A stretch of 64,000 nt of DNA from Hyaloperonospora brassicae (lineage: Eukaryota; Oomycota; Peronosporomycetes; Peronosporales; Peronosporaceae). The number at the start of each line of letters is the position of its first letter. Position 1 is the first letter of the stretch. This document shows positions 1-11,727 of the stretch, piece by piece. The stretch is from contig CANTFL010000634.1 of the NCBI GenBank assembly GCA_947650285.1, forward strand, positions 474,413 to 538,412, in the 5' to 3' direction. The notes under the pieces were generated by a model. That model made no database searches, was not told the DNA's origin, and was given only the letters and a program-made list of their open reading frames with translations. The translations under genes and the position numbers were made by a program.

Positions 1-689
1 ACATGCAAAATACTGCGACTCTGTTTTCTCGAGACTGCAAAAAGGAAACTTATCCGTGTTGATATATGCGACACAGTTATCGACGAGGGAAAAGGTCAAC
101 GACACAAGGCTGACAGGATGACACTAACGGAATAAACAACGTGCAAGAACACGGGAAGAGACGTTAATGTAAACGGCGGTTGGCAAGTAAGATGCCGCCC
201 AAGTAGGAAGTAGGAACCAAGTCGCTCAGTAGGAAAAGTGCTAAGTGTAAGGCAAGTCTTCTATAGTAAGCGGAACGATGCTGAGTAATATATATTCTTG
301 TGCGTTAAGATATTTTTACTAACTAAAGGCTCAACGCCATAGGGAATGCAACAATCCGCTACATGGGATGCCGCATCGATGTATCGACCGACTTGCGCTG
401 AATCAACTGTTGCAAAGAGTTGACCCGCGCTGTTCAGTTGCGAGACCACAACACCCTATTATTTTATGTGGTCAGTGACTCTGTTTGTCGCAGACCTTTC
501 TCTATTATTTGATCTTTGGCAACATATAGGCTACATGCAAAGTGCTGTAGGCCTTATGTAAGGGGCACGTCTTGTGTCCAATCAACACAAGTTTGTGAGC
601 ACCCGACGTCACGTACACGTAGCGTGAGGAAGCTCAGCGAAGTAGGCAGAACTCGAAAGTTCTTTGTATGGGAAAAAAAGAACTGAATT

Positions 690-985
690 CAATTTAGGTA
701 TGATTTCTAAATAACTTATTTGGTCTTTAGCTAACTATAATAAACTACAAACTTCTATGTGGGTTTCTTGCTCACCACCCATTGCGCGCGCCCAGCAGCG
801 ATTGGTGGTTAATCTGGTTTATGTACCGTATCGACATCAACCACCAGGTGAAGCAACCCATCAAAGAAATATTACCCTCGGGAATAATATTCCTTTTAGC
901 TTACTCCATACGATTAAAGTCAATTGGACATTATCTATCAAGATAATGTTCAAAAATTGATACAAATATATCAATTTTCATGTAA
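690..985 (-). repeat. Degenerate gypsy family B LTR relic
   Basis: A stretch near 768-815 (caccacccattgcgcgcg, then cagcagcgattgg) matches the LTRs at 14048-14080 and 21308-21345, and the flanking AT-rich sequence has the same general layout. No second LTR or internal element sequence is adjacent, so this is an isolated, mutated LTR or fragment. Its ends are approximate. The rest of 1-1706 holds nothing I can support as a gene. Confidence 0.5.
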
Positions 986-1706
986 CTTGCTCACCTCATT
1001 ATACATTCACTGCCATCGCCGGACAGGCCGGATACCTAATGTTTGGTCGGTGCCCTTCACCTAGCCCTGCGACGGGCAGTGATGCCAGCGTGGCGTATAT
1101 GCAGCAGCTGCATTTGTGGCATAGGTAGCGATCCACCACATGCCACGATCAACATGGGGATACAGCCGGTTCAAAAAGGTGAAAGACAAAAAATGCGTAC
1201 ATGGAGCTATAGTAGGCGTCAGAAAAAAGGCAATTGAATACATCATTATTAAAAAACAAATAGACGTTGTTCAGCTCCTTCGTTTAGTATCTCCTGCTAC
1301 ATTGAATCCTAATAAATATATCGACTCGACAATCTATTGTCTACCTCCAGCATTAATTCTCGCCTAGTCGCGCTTTCTTAATCGCCACACACATTACTAA
1401 TCGTCTCGTCGCGCATTGGAAATCGTCACATTGCACATTACTATCGATGCCATACCTGCTTTCTGGCCAAACCGCTTCTTTGAACACAAAACATCGTCCA
1501 GTTGGACAAAAGTTTCGTCCAGTTGGGGTAGCCTTTCCCTTGCGTATGACACGCTGCTCAAACTTCTGGTGTGATGGACCTTAAACTGCACCGTCGTATC
1601 ACTTGAGATAAGTTCGCACTATCTTTAATTGTTTTAATTTTACCGCGATGCTGCTCCTTTGTGCATTCTGCAATTCTCCCTCCCCAAGACACAGCGTCAA
1701 GTAGAC

Positions 1707-2420
1707 ATGAAGACTGGAGTCATCTTGAACGGCGCTCTGCTCGCTGCTGCTGTCGTCTTTTCTGAAGATAAGCCACCGAATTGGAATGTGTTGATAGCCC
1801 TCGATCAAATTCAGCCATTTCCTCAGCCGGAGGTTAAATAATCCTGGATACGGCGGCAGTCAAAGTTAAGCCTCAGATCATCGTTTCTGAGGGGTGCCAC
1901 TCTTTCCCTGCTGTGAATGCAGCGGGTGAGACTACTGCCGGTCTGAAGATTGAGGGGATCTATGACGTCTTGTGCAAGGGGAATAAAAAGGGCCTGAAAT
2001 ATATAGTAGCGCTACTTAGCATCGGAAAATTGAGTCATCGTGTTCGCATGGCACTTTCCGAGGTACCATGTTGAAATGTATCCTGCCGACTGAGAGCATG
2101 TTGTCCTGTGGCTCAATAAATGTGCAGTAGCAAATCAGACACTTGAGGTAGTGTCGGTATTGGACGATTAAAAAGGTATGTACGAGAAAGCAGTGACTCC
2201 TGAGGCTAAGTTTATGGACGGGTTGAGCTCGAACTCGAAATGAGGAAGGCTGATTATATCCTCAGTCTCCACCTCACACATTTGGCTGGTCAGTCCCAGC
2301 CACTGGTCATGTACAACCAGCTATCAGACAATATCCAGCATGCGCTCGCTTCTGCCGACTAGGCATTGACATTCCCATGCCTCTGAGTGATTGATGCTTC
2401 ACGCTTCCCTTGGAAAATGC
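1707..2420 (+). pseudogene. NPP1/NLP (necrosis-inducing protein) pseudogene
   Basis: The reading frame opens at an ATG at 1707 with a hydrophobic, signal-peptide-like start, runs into the segment DQIQPFPQPE that is typical of the mature NLP N-terminus, then meets a stop at 1839-1841. The homology continues in a different frame (AAVKVKPQIIVSEGCHSFPA, then NAAGETTAGLK) up to a stop at 2071-2073, resumes at about 2093 with EHVVLWLN and AVANQT, and ends with EAKFMDG and QPLVMYNQLSDNIQHALASA at about 2200-2360. NLPs are secreted cytolytic/necrosis-inducing proteins of plant pathogens. This copy has at least two frameshifts and several stops, and the region that should carry the conserved metal-binding heptapeptide is scrambled, so it cannot make a functional product. 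Family assignment rests on the order and spacing of these fragments. The 500 bp after it show no gene. Confidence 0.75.
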
Positions 2421-2940
2421 TTGAACATTTGATCCAGCGGCACGACCTCCTCCAGCTCCTGTAAAAAAAGATTGACCATTTTGTCTCTACTTTGCATGCG
2501 CCTTTCCACAAAGAGCGTTCAGGTCGATAATTTCACATGTCAGAACGAGCCGGACGTACATTTTATTGTTGCACTTATTATAGAGTAAGTTTCCATGAAG
2601 TTTGCATAAGTTGTTGGTATTGTAATTGTTCCAACTCTTACACATCATTTGCTAGCTGCTCGATACCGTTCACCTAGTTATTTTACAACCAGCAGATGAC
2701 CTAGGAAAGTGTGGCTTGCTGCTTATGCCAAGGAAGTTCGCATGCAGCCAACAGGTCAGCTTTGATTTGCCATAATACTTTGCTTCTCTCCAGTTGTGCA
2801 TTAGTTCGTACATTTTGAAGTCGCGTCAATGTATTGCGGCGAATAGACGTGACTTGATTATCGCTATCTGCGCGTGTATGCTAGGATCCAATGGTGATGT
2901 CGTCGGAAATTCGAAGCGTCGGATCATAATCTTGTCCGTT

Positions 2941-3183
2941 CGCGACGTCGCTTAACGTAGGACGGTAGTAAATATCACTGTAGTAAAATTATTCTGTCAT
3001 TCTTAATGTGTTATATCTTCACATACTTTTTCGTGCGGTCCATTATGTCCACACGATTAGCAAATGTTTCTTATCGTGTCGGACAATAAATTCATCTAAC
3101 GAACACAAAGTCGTCGGCCGCATTCACCATCGCCGTCCGGCGCGCTTCCTGCGCGCTCATACTAACAGCTACAATGCTTTTCG
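2941..3183 (-). repeat. Copia 3' LTR
   Basis: This stretch matches 7838-8087 over its whole length, for instance gaacacaaagtcgtc against aaacacaaagtcatc, followed by an almost identical run (cgcattcaccatcgccgtcc). Similarity stops on both sides at corresponding points. It is the 3' LTR because the coding order of the element reads from right to left. Confidence 0.75.
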
Positions 3184-3451
3184 ACACTCCTCCTCGGCCA
3201 TTAAACACTGTTTGCAATGGCACGACCCGACGCTTAGCATCTCGCACACCGCAGCTAGCTAGGATGCGTCAAGTGCATCGTGAGCAAGTCCGCGAGCTGA
3301 ATCTCCGAGCCTATGTACTGCGCCGCGACGATCTCACGACGCACGTAGCCGCAGGCGAACTTCATTCGGACGTCGATGTGATTTGGCCATAGTGAGGAAG
3401 ACTCGATCGATCGATGCTTTAGCACCGCCTGGTTGTTGACGGGGAGCTGAA

Positions 3452-6400
3452 TCAGGAGACTGGAGGATTTCTGGTCTCGCTCAGCATCTCGTAGATGCCG
3501 AGAAGCTCGCGCGCTTGCTCGGTCACCACGACGAGCTCAGCCTCTATCGCGAAAAGCGAGACGTTGCCCTCGTTCTTCGCTGTCGAGCCGATCGCCATGC
3601 CATTAAAACGGATTACGCAACCGTTCAGCAACTTTCGGTCGCTCTTGTCGGTTGCCAAGTCGGCGTCCGAGTACGCTTTTAGCCGCAGCTCGCCGTCGCG
3701 ATACTACGGTAGTGCCATCCGTAGCTTGAAGTCGATGTTAACTTTTAGTTACCGCGCAATGCGCTTCTCCAGCTTTAGGTCGTGCGCGCATGGCTGGTGC
3801 GTCTGTCACGTCGCCTTGTGCACGGCGATAGAAATTTACGGCCGTAGGAAACGCGCCACCCAAAGCAGGCTCTCGACGAGGGACTGAAATATTTTTATGC
3901 TCGATGCAACGTCCTTGCCGGAAACGCTGAGATGAGCGCTGTCACCATACGGCACGTCGTAACAGTCGGCGCCGATTGGAGCGCGTGTTGTTGTTGCGCT
4001 CTAAGTCCGTGCTCCCGCATCAGATCGCTAATTGCTTCTGACTGGTCGAGGACACAAGCGCCGCTACAATCTATCGCGAAGCGAATGCCGAGGAACTTGC
4101 TCATGGCGCTGAGGTCGTTGATCAACAGGCTGTCGAGATGGGTAAAAAACCGCTCGATCGCTGCCGCGTCGGTGCCCGTGAATAGCAGATCTTTGACGTA
4201 AACGCCCACGACGACCAGGTGTCCGCTCTCGACCTGCCAGTACCGGCACATGTCGGAGATGCACTACCGGAAGCCAGCCTCGAGCAATTGAGTGTGGAGC
4301 AGCTATCTACAGAGACGCACAGCCTGATTTAGGCCGTACATGCTTTTCTAAAGCCGCAGCACAAAATTATTTCTGTGCGAGACACCGAGAGTATTGATCG
4401 TGTCGTCGCCGATGTCTATCGCTTGTGACACCTGAAGGAGGCTCTTTAGATGTGCCTCCTTACCCGCCTTGAAATAGGCGTTCAGGATTTCGACGTGCTT
4501 CGCCGAGACACCCCTCGTTGCAGCGAGCGCTAAAATTTTCTTCACTGTTGACCTGTCCATGACGGCCGCGAAGGTTGGCCGGTAGTCGACGCCGAAGACC
4601 AGCTCATTCGCTCAGGCTACCAGTCGAGCCTTCAAGAGCTCTAGATCGCCGTGCGCGTCTACCTTCGTCTTTAAGACCCACTGCGTGTGCAGCCCATTGA
4701 TGCTCGGCGGGCGCTTGATCCCGCACCACATGTCGATGTCCTCTGGAGATTGGAGCTCTTTGCGCATGGCTTGTTCCCAGTCAGCGCGCCTCATGCTGCG
4801 CAGCGCTTTGTCGAACTTCCTCGAATCACGCTCGCACACGTGTGCTACTACGCTGTTGCTGCGTGCTGGCTCCTCCTGATCGTCTGTCTCCTGCAAGCGC
4901 GTCATCGCGCCGCGCATCGTCGTGCCGCGCTTCCGGTAAGCCGCGTGTGTGTACGACTTCGTCTTCATATTTCCGCTGCGGATCGCCGTCGCTGCTGCCG
5001 CCACTAGTATTGATTCCTCTGTGCTCGTAGTCTCCACTGCGATCGGCGCCATAATTAGTGGTGCTGCTTTCGCTATTGTTGTTGTCTTGTCACTTTTATC
5101 CTCGTTGTAGAGCGCACGCTGCATCTGGCCATTTTGATCTGCACTAAACCATCTCGATGTTTCGCACATGCCGCGTCGTCGTCTCCTTGTTTTCTTTGCG
5201 GAGCAACACGCGGAAGTCCTTGGCTTCGTCGCTTCGCCCGATGATGGCGCCGACTTGTGCACGCTGCGCGAGCGAGTTCTTGCCCGGGTCTCGATGAACC
5301 GAGCCGATTGATCCGAATGGGACGATTTTTCGCAGGTCCGGCGCGTGCTTCGTCAGCACCTTGATCGACAACGCGCGCTTCGCGTTCGCGCACTTCGAGC
5401 TGCGGTTGAGGATGTACGCGGCGTACTCGACCGCTTCGCCCCAGAACGTCACGGGCAGTCTACTCACGAATATCATGCTACACACCATTTTAAGCAGCGT
5501 CTTGTGCATGCGCTCGGTCTTTCCGTTTGACGCCTGGTTCTGCACCTCGCTGACATGTCGCGCGACGCTCGTCAGATTACAAAAGAGGTCGACGTTCGCG
5601 GACTCGCCGACGCCATCTGTGCGAAGCATGTGAACGCGAGAGTTGAATTCGCGCTCGAAGAAGACGAGGAAGTGCTCGAACTTCTTCGCAGCCTTGTCCT
5701 TCGTCAGCGCCAGGTTGACACGATAGTAGTCAGGCTTGTGATCGACAAAGTTGACGAGCTATCGATTCTGTAGTCGGTCCTTCGGGGTCATGGAACCGTA
5801 AAGGTCAAAACGAATCACCCCGTCAACTTTGTCGATTGGCGAGTACGCTTCATTGTCCTTGCGCGAATGCGCGTTCTCTGTCTGCTTCCCTCGCGCGCAA
5901 GAGATGCAAGTCGGCCGCTTGCGGTCCGTAAGCAAGATGCCGGTTGCGGGATCCTTCGCCATCCTCTCTACCGGAACGTACGCGATGTAGTCGAACCTCT
6001 GGTGGAATTACAGCAGCAAACCACTGTGTATCTTCATGTTGAGCACCTCCGTCGCTTCGTTTCGCGTCAGGATCGCCATGAGCCCGTCGCTCGGCGCCAG
6101 TGAATCGCGAGCGGCCGCGACTGTTTGCACCTACAGCACGTTGTGGTCCATCAACACGTCTAACACGACTTGGCCAATGCTGCGTCTCGCCAGCACTCGC
6201 GACTCCTCGTCGTACTCGAAGTGTAATACCTTGCGCTCGAACTTGCCTTACGACATGATGTTTTGCAACGCTCGGGCGTGTTGTACATGTCTTTGAGTGT
6301 GACCTTCGGTTGACTTTCTTTTGCGAGCATCGTCAGTCATAAAATGCCGACTCACAGCAGCTTGACGGTCTCGCCGTCTGCCAAGTGTCGTTCTAGATTG

Positions 6401-6540
6401 TAGTCCCTCGCATCACGCATCAAGGACGCGTCGTTAACGAGGTGGAGGCTGAAACCGCTGTCAAGTATTCTGACGTCCTCCTCGTCGTTGCTGTCTTCGC
6501 CGATCGCCACCGTCAGGTCTCGCCTGGTGGCGCGCGAGCC
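3452..6540 (-). pseudogene. Copia pol pseudogene (protease, integrase, RT, RNase H)
   Basis: Read leftwards: the protease motif ILDSG at about 6470; the integrase zinc segment CISCARGKQT at about 5880; the integrase core with NGKTER and FWGEAVEYAAYILNRS at 5290-5560; an RT start (DWEQAMRKELQSPEDIDMW) at about 4720-4790; FGVDYRPTFAAV at about 4570; and AKHVEILNAYFKAG at about 4470. The RT active-site segment at about 4195 reads VGVYVKDLLFTG, where copia RTs have YVDD, so one catalytic aspartate is a lysine. A degenerate RNase H (NVSLFAIEAE, EQARELLGI) lies at 3452-3658. In-frame stops (for example after KARLVA at 4612) and frame changes separate these blocks. Confidence 0.8.
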
Positions 6541-7662
6541 GTTGTGGCCTTGTCTTTCGCCGACATCGAGCGTGATGCTAGCGCTGTCCTTGGCGCTTTT
6601 GCATGTCTTTATGTCGCAAGTATTCTTTCTGCGACAGTACCTCATTAAGTGACCGACCTTACCGTATCCGTGGCCGGTGCGCGTCTCCTTGCGCGACGCG
6701 GACTCGTCCATGTGCGCGAAGACATCATTGCCGAAGGAGCGTCCCGATCGAGCTTCCATCTAGATCTCTTGAGCGAAGTGCGCAAGCTCTTACCCGTGCA
6801 CGAGGTAGTCGACGCGGCGCGTCCGGTACCTTGCCATGAGTATCGATGACAGCTCTGGTGAAGCGTAGCGCACATTGTTGTACAGCACTTGCTGCGCTGC
6901 GCCACCTGTCGGGCGCTGATCGCTTCCAAGTACAGGCACTGCTCTGGTTAGGACCTCTTGCTCATTTTCCTTGACGTGAAGAGCTTCATCGCTTGAGACG
7001 CGGTGATCGTTGTCTCAAATGTGTCGAGCATGTGCTGAATCACGTACTGCAGCGTTGGTAGCACATCCCACTACGTTTTGACCTGCTTGTTGAAGTACCG
7101 CTCGGTAGTGCCCGTGAGTTACTGCCCAAGCAAGTCGGTCTTTACGTTCTCGCTACACAGGAAGCTGCAAGCCTCCTGCGCCATGTCAACATGGCGCCAA
7201 AATTTCGTGCCCCAGTCGAAGAAGCCGGACCCAAGTCCCACTTACACCTCAATGACATCAAATTTTTAGATTGCCGCCTTGCGCTGCCGCGCGCTCCGGC
7301 GTGCGGTACTGCATCGCCATCGCTAATTGCAGCTGATTCAGTGGCGCTTGAGCCGCTGGCATCGCCTGAGGCGGTGACTGTGGCTGGTACGGCGGCATGG
7401 AAGCGGGCGGCTGCGTCAACTGGTCAGCACGCTGCTGCGATGCCGGTCTCGCTCGCGTCCGTGGATCGTTGAGCCTAGGTGGTGCCTGTCGCGCCGGTTG
7501 CTCGTAAAGATCAGCAAGCTCAAGCTCGCCGCCGTGAAGTAGCTCTGCGAATTCCGTGCTGAGCATCGCGCTGAACAGCTCGCTTTCGGCTGCGCTGCGC
7601 ATGCGCTCGTCTTCATTGATGCATGCTTGTGACGCTTTCATATCCTGCAGGTTCATATCCAT
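6352..7662 (-). pseudogene. Copia gag pseudogene
   Basis: It opens with MDMNLQDMKAS at 7662 and a proline/glutamine-rich segment to 7258. A gag-like stretch at about 6760-6900 (VLYNNVRYASPELSSILMA, then RRVDYLVHG) is cut by two stops. The zinc knuckle at about 6660 reads GYGKVGHLMRYC: the first cysteine of the CX2C pair is lost, so the CCHC box would not bind zinc normally. It runs into the protease on the left. Structural role: capsid and RNA packaging. Confidence 0.65.
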
Positions 7663-7837
7663 GCCAGGATCATCTCGAGATTCTTTGCCAGTGCGTCTGT
7701 CTCCGCGCTCCTTTCGTGAGCTGTGAGAGAGACGACCGCAGACGGCGCGGCTGCGGCCCTTTCTTGGCTCGTTGCCGGTGACCCCTATGCCGCGTTGGTG
7801 TCGTCCTTTTCTTCAGTTGTTGGGCTCGTTTTATGTT

Positions 7838-8087
7838 TATTAGCGATGTAGCTGGACGTAGGACGGTAGTACAGAGCACTGTGGTAAAAGGATTCTGTCA
7901 GTTTAATGTGTTATATCTCCACATACATTTTCTCGCGTGGTCCTTCTTGTTCACTCGATTAGCAAATGTTGCTTATCGGTTCGGACAATGTATTCACCTA
8001 ACAAACACAAAGTCATCAGCCGCATTCACCATCGCCGTCCGGCGCGCTTCCTGCAAGCTCGTACTTACAGCGACAATGCTTTTCAAA
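7838..8087 (-). repeat. Copia 5' LTR
   Basis: Partner of the repeat at 2941-3183, sharing the start (gcgatgtagctggacgtagg against gcgacgtcgcttaacgtagg) and the end (acaatgctttt). It lies upstream of gag for a minus-strand element. The 8088-9093 stretch to its right holds no gene or repeat I can recognise. Confidence 0.75.
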
Positions 8088-9093
8088 AGTCCTTTTTTAG
8101 CGCTGCGGACTTGTACCGTCTATCCAACCTGTTGCCTACAAGCTACTGGTACAGTTACTTATCCAGTCAGTGTTCCAACCAAGAAAACACTCGGAAACAG
8201 CAGACGATACGTAATTACTATTTAGGCCTTGGTGTCATCGTCCGATAATTGCGCGCTCCAGTATCGTGTCATCATGCTAATACAAGAGCCCATGGCGTGA
8301 TATAATTTTACATTTTGTAGTTCTTACAAGTAAATCAGGGCGGCTGTCACTATCTCTCAAGTTGAGTCATTGTGTGGTCTACCTGCCTTAAGTATTGAAG
8401 ACAAATAGTGCTTGAAAAATACTAGAATGATACTGCATATGCTATGTTGCTTTTAACGGACGGTGTCGGAAAGTAATTGTTCAAGAGACACATTGATATG
8501 TGTTGTATGCCTTCTATCGTCAGCCGCTTGTGCTCTTTATGTTGTCTACTCTCTATACGTCGTGGTGGGAACGAAGAACAAGAACAAAAAAAAGCTGTGA
8601 GTAAAAGAAGTCTGCTGTTGCGATCATTTTCCTCGGGTTGGTCCGATTATGCAAACGGCAGCGCTTTTTTCTAAAGGTATAGCGTGATTTAGCACATTAG
8701 AAATGGATGAATGATAGTGTGTTCGTCAAAATTCTTGGCGGGTTGTTCTCACCGTGTCGTACCATTAGCTCTCACAAAATGTTGGTCGCTATATAGTGTC
8801 ATGATTTGACACGCAATGATGTTTCTCGCGGAAGGTCGTGTGGTATCGACGATGTGGCATAAGTTCACCTACACCGCTATACGATTTGAGATTTACGCGA
8901 TTATAAAAGTTACTGGCAATGCTATCGCCATAGTAATACATTATTGAAAGAGGTGGAAAAGCGAGGGCTTCGATATTTTTTAGTTGCATTGAAGCTGCAC
9001 TTTACACTCGCGAAGCATATGATCCCAGAAGAGAACGGAGTAGTTTGACAGCTGACGGTACTGCAATTTTCCACAAAGAGATATACAATAAGG

Positions 9094-9197
9094 AGCTTTA
9101 CATTCAATACAACGATAAACGTTCTTGCAGACCGGTGAGCGGTGCAATTCGCTCACCGGTCTGCAAGAACGTTTATCGTTGTATTGAACGTAAAGCT
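9094..9197. repeat. Near-perfect 48-bp inverted repeat (palindrome)
   Basis: The arms 9094-9141 and 9150-9197 are reverse complements with a single mismatch (9102 against 9189), separated by an 8-nt loop. A transcript or single strand would form a very stable hairpin. It sits exactly at the broken left end of the gypsy fragment that follows: gypsy RNase H similarity stops at about 9200. Confidence 0.95.
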
Positions 9198-9199
9198 TT

Positions 9200-11641
9200 C
9201 AGCTTTCAGCTACCGGGACTCAAACGCAATGACGCGTTCCCATCCATCAGAATCTGTCTGTAACAGGGCGCTGCCTATGGAAAAGTCAGATGCGTCACAG
9301 ACGACACTGAAAGATCGATCAGGATCAGTCAAAGCCAAGATTGACGCAAGAAGGAGACTCTCCTTTACTGCATAAAAGCATCATGCTCGGTGCTAGTCCA
9401 GCACCATTCCACATCCTTTTTATAGGGACTGGATAATGGCCGAGCCAATCTGCGTAATTCGCACTGTGCTTGTGCAATTATATGGCAAGGCCAATCCACT
9501 TCCGTAAACCCTTTTGGATCTTTGGCTTCGGCAAATCAACTATAGCTTTTAACTTAGCGGGATCCTCTCTAAGGCCTCGCTTACCAATAAAGCACCCTAA
9601 AAGGGAACCTCTTCTGCACCAACGATGCAATTAGACGCGTTGACGTACAACCTATTCGTGCGCATGCCCTCGAGCACCGCTCGTAAACGGTCAATGTGAT
9701 TGTACACATCTGACCGACCGTTCATAGCACGACTATGGACAAAGATGGCATTAAAGTGCGTCTGTGAATATCCTCGGTGAGGTCTGAACAATTGTGTCAC
9801 AAGACGATTGAATGTAGCCGGGGTATTTCATTACCCTTGCGGCATAACAAGCCACTCCCAGAGCATACCGCTTGGAGTGCTGACCGCTGTCAGCGGAATA
9901 TCGCTTTCTCGCATGAGAAGTTGGTAATAACCATCGACTAAGTCGAGCGCACTGTACATTGTACATCCCACCATATTTTTATAAAAAACATCTTTCCGAG
10001 GGATTGGTGTCTGAGCCGGGATCGTGGAAGCATTAGGCTTATTGTAAGCAAAAACAATGCGTCACTTCCCATTGGGCTTTCGAACAAAAAATGTGGGCGT
10101 GGATTGAGGAGATTTGCTCTCACGTAACATTCCTGCCGCGTGCTTTGCACGAAAGAAGTCGTCAATGACGTCACACTGTTCCTTCGGTAAAGACCACTGC
10201 CGTGTTACGCAGTATATAGTTCCAGGAACCAAGTCAATTGCATGACGTACATCTCTATCGGGAGGTAAGACGGACGTTGGGTCGTGACACACCACGTCCT
10301 GAAACTCCTTTACCAAAGGATTTAACGGATCAAGAGGATCCTTTAGGATCGAAGATCCACTTCGGGCATCCAATTTCACCCTTGTGTCCTCAACGACAGA
10401 CTCGCTCACTAACGAGGATAAATTCAACTTAATATCGGGTCGGATGACCACTAACTCGGATAATTCTCCGGCCTGTAAGGCTTGGCTTAATTCGCCGTCA
10501 GATATTTCGGTTAGTTGAACGAGAGTATCCAAGGACGAAAGAGTCTCAAGACTAATATTGCCACCAATCTGGCCAGTCAACCCATTGACAGGTGCATATA
10601 GGGTATTATTACTATTATCACTTCGTGACTTCTTAGACGTTGGGCGCTTAACAGTTGTCACCCTACACTGGAATTGTTTCCTAAAGATGCCTTACTCCTC
10701 CTAGAGGCCAGGGCAGTCGGGTCCCCGTGATTGCTATTTGTCTTAGCACGCTCTATAAGAGAGCCCATGTCTTAAACGACATCTGGTGAAGTGTTACGTT
10801 ATTCGAACACTTCGCCCAGTGGATTTACACGTACCACTTCACGTAAAGCATCCGGGCCTAGCTCTGAACACTCTGGCTTCTCGCCATCAATGTCATTACC
10901 GACATTCTGTGAGGTGCCACCTCGGCCGCCCTCACTCGGTGAAATTTCACGCGCCACCCCACTCACATCGGAGAAATTATATTCTTGATGTTTCATCCCT
11001 AGGCCGACCATGCCTGCAGCATGCAGTGACTAAATATCACAACGAGTATCACTCAACGGAGTATAAATTCCCTCACATACGGTGAAAGAGCTCGGCTTAA
11101 TATGGATGTCATTGACATTGGAGTTAATTAATTCTGACATGCCAATGTCCAGCATATTGACATCTTCTGTCAGTGGCTCGCGCCAATAGCGCTTTTGTTG
11201 CCTAACAAAGGTGGGTTCATGACTCTCCAAAGCTTCGCTAGAAACATTGAGCGTGACGCCTTAGGTCTTAGACCTCCAATCAATCCATGGCTCATGGCGT
11301 TCAAGCCAAGCCATACCCAGGATGAGATCATATCTCGAATCCAAATTCGTGACAAGACAGCGTTCAATGCTGTCAAAGTCCAAAAACTTCACACCTAAGT
11401 TCAACGGAACTTTTGGCACCGTGACGCGACTACCCGTCGCTAAACGAACGGTGGTTGAATCACCCTCATGCGCTTTGAGCGCTTCAGCATATCGCTGACT
11501 TACCTCAAGGGAACGACGTCGAGCATAATTGCATGATGCTCCGGAGTCGATCAAGATCGACCAATGCTTCTCAAAGCCTTTAACCTTCACCTCGGCGACA
11601 TACAAGATAGGCTTGAATCCATGCTCTGTGCTGGTGGGCAC
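9200..11641 (-). pseudogene. Gypsy family A pol pseudogene (protease, RT, part of RNase H)
   Basis: Protease at 11261-11641 with the active-site segment ILIDSGASCNYA. The RT begins in the frame 10062-10661, with YCVTRQWSLPKEQCDVIDDF and FFVRKPNGK followed directly by a stop, and continues in other frames to 9597. The RT active-site segment at about 9735 reads THFNAIFVHSRA, where gypsy RTs have FDD: both aspartates are lost (N and A). RNase H starts with VVCDASDFSIGSAL at about 9300 and is cut off near 9200. Stops and frame changes occur between all blocks, so it encodes no working polymerase. Confidence 0.8.
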
Positions 11642-11727
11642 ATAGTTCGGTAAGGCTAAGCCCTATTTTACTCTACCTCGGAGAGAAGCAACAGAACTCA
11701 GTTCTACCCCAGTAGGACGCCCCGCGC

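Larger units (their letters stand above)
2941..8087 (-). mobile_element. Ty1/copia LTR retrotransposon, degenerate
   Basis: The element is about 5.1 kb and reads on the minus strand, with gag at the right and reverse transcriptase/RNase H at the left, bounded by two similar terminal repeats. The domain order read leftwards is gag, zinc knuckle, protease, integrase, RT, RNase H. Integrase before RT is what separates copia from gypsy elements. Every domain is broken by stops or frame changes, and the RT active site is altered, so it is not autonomous. LTR ends are judged from where similarity stops and are good to about 10 bp; I did not find a clear target-site duplication. Confidence 0.85.
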
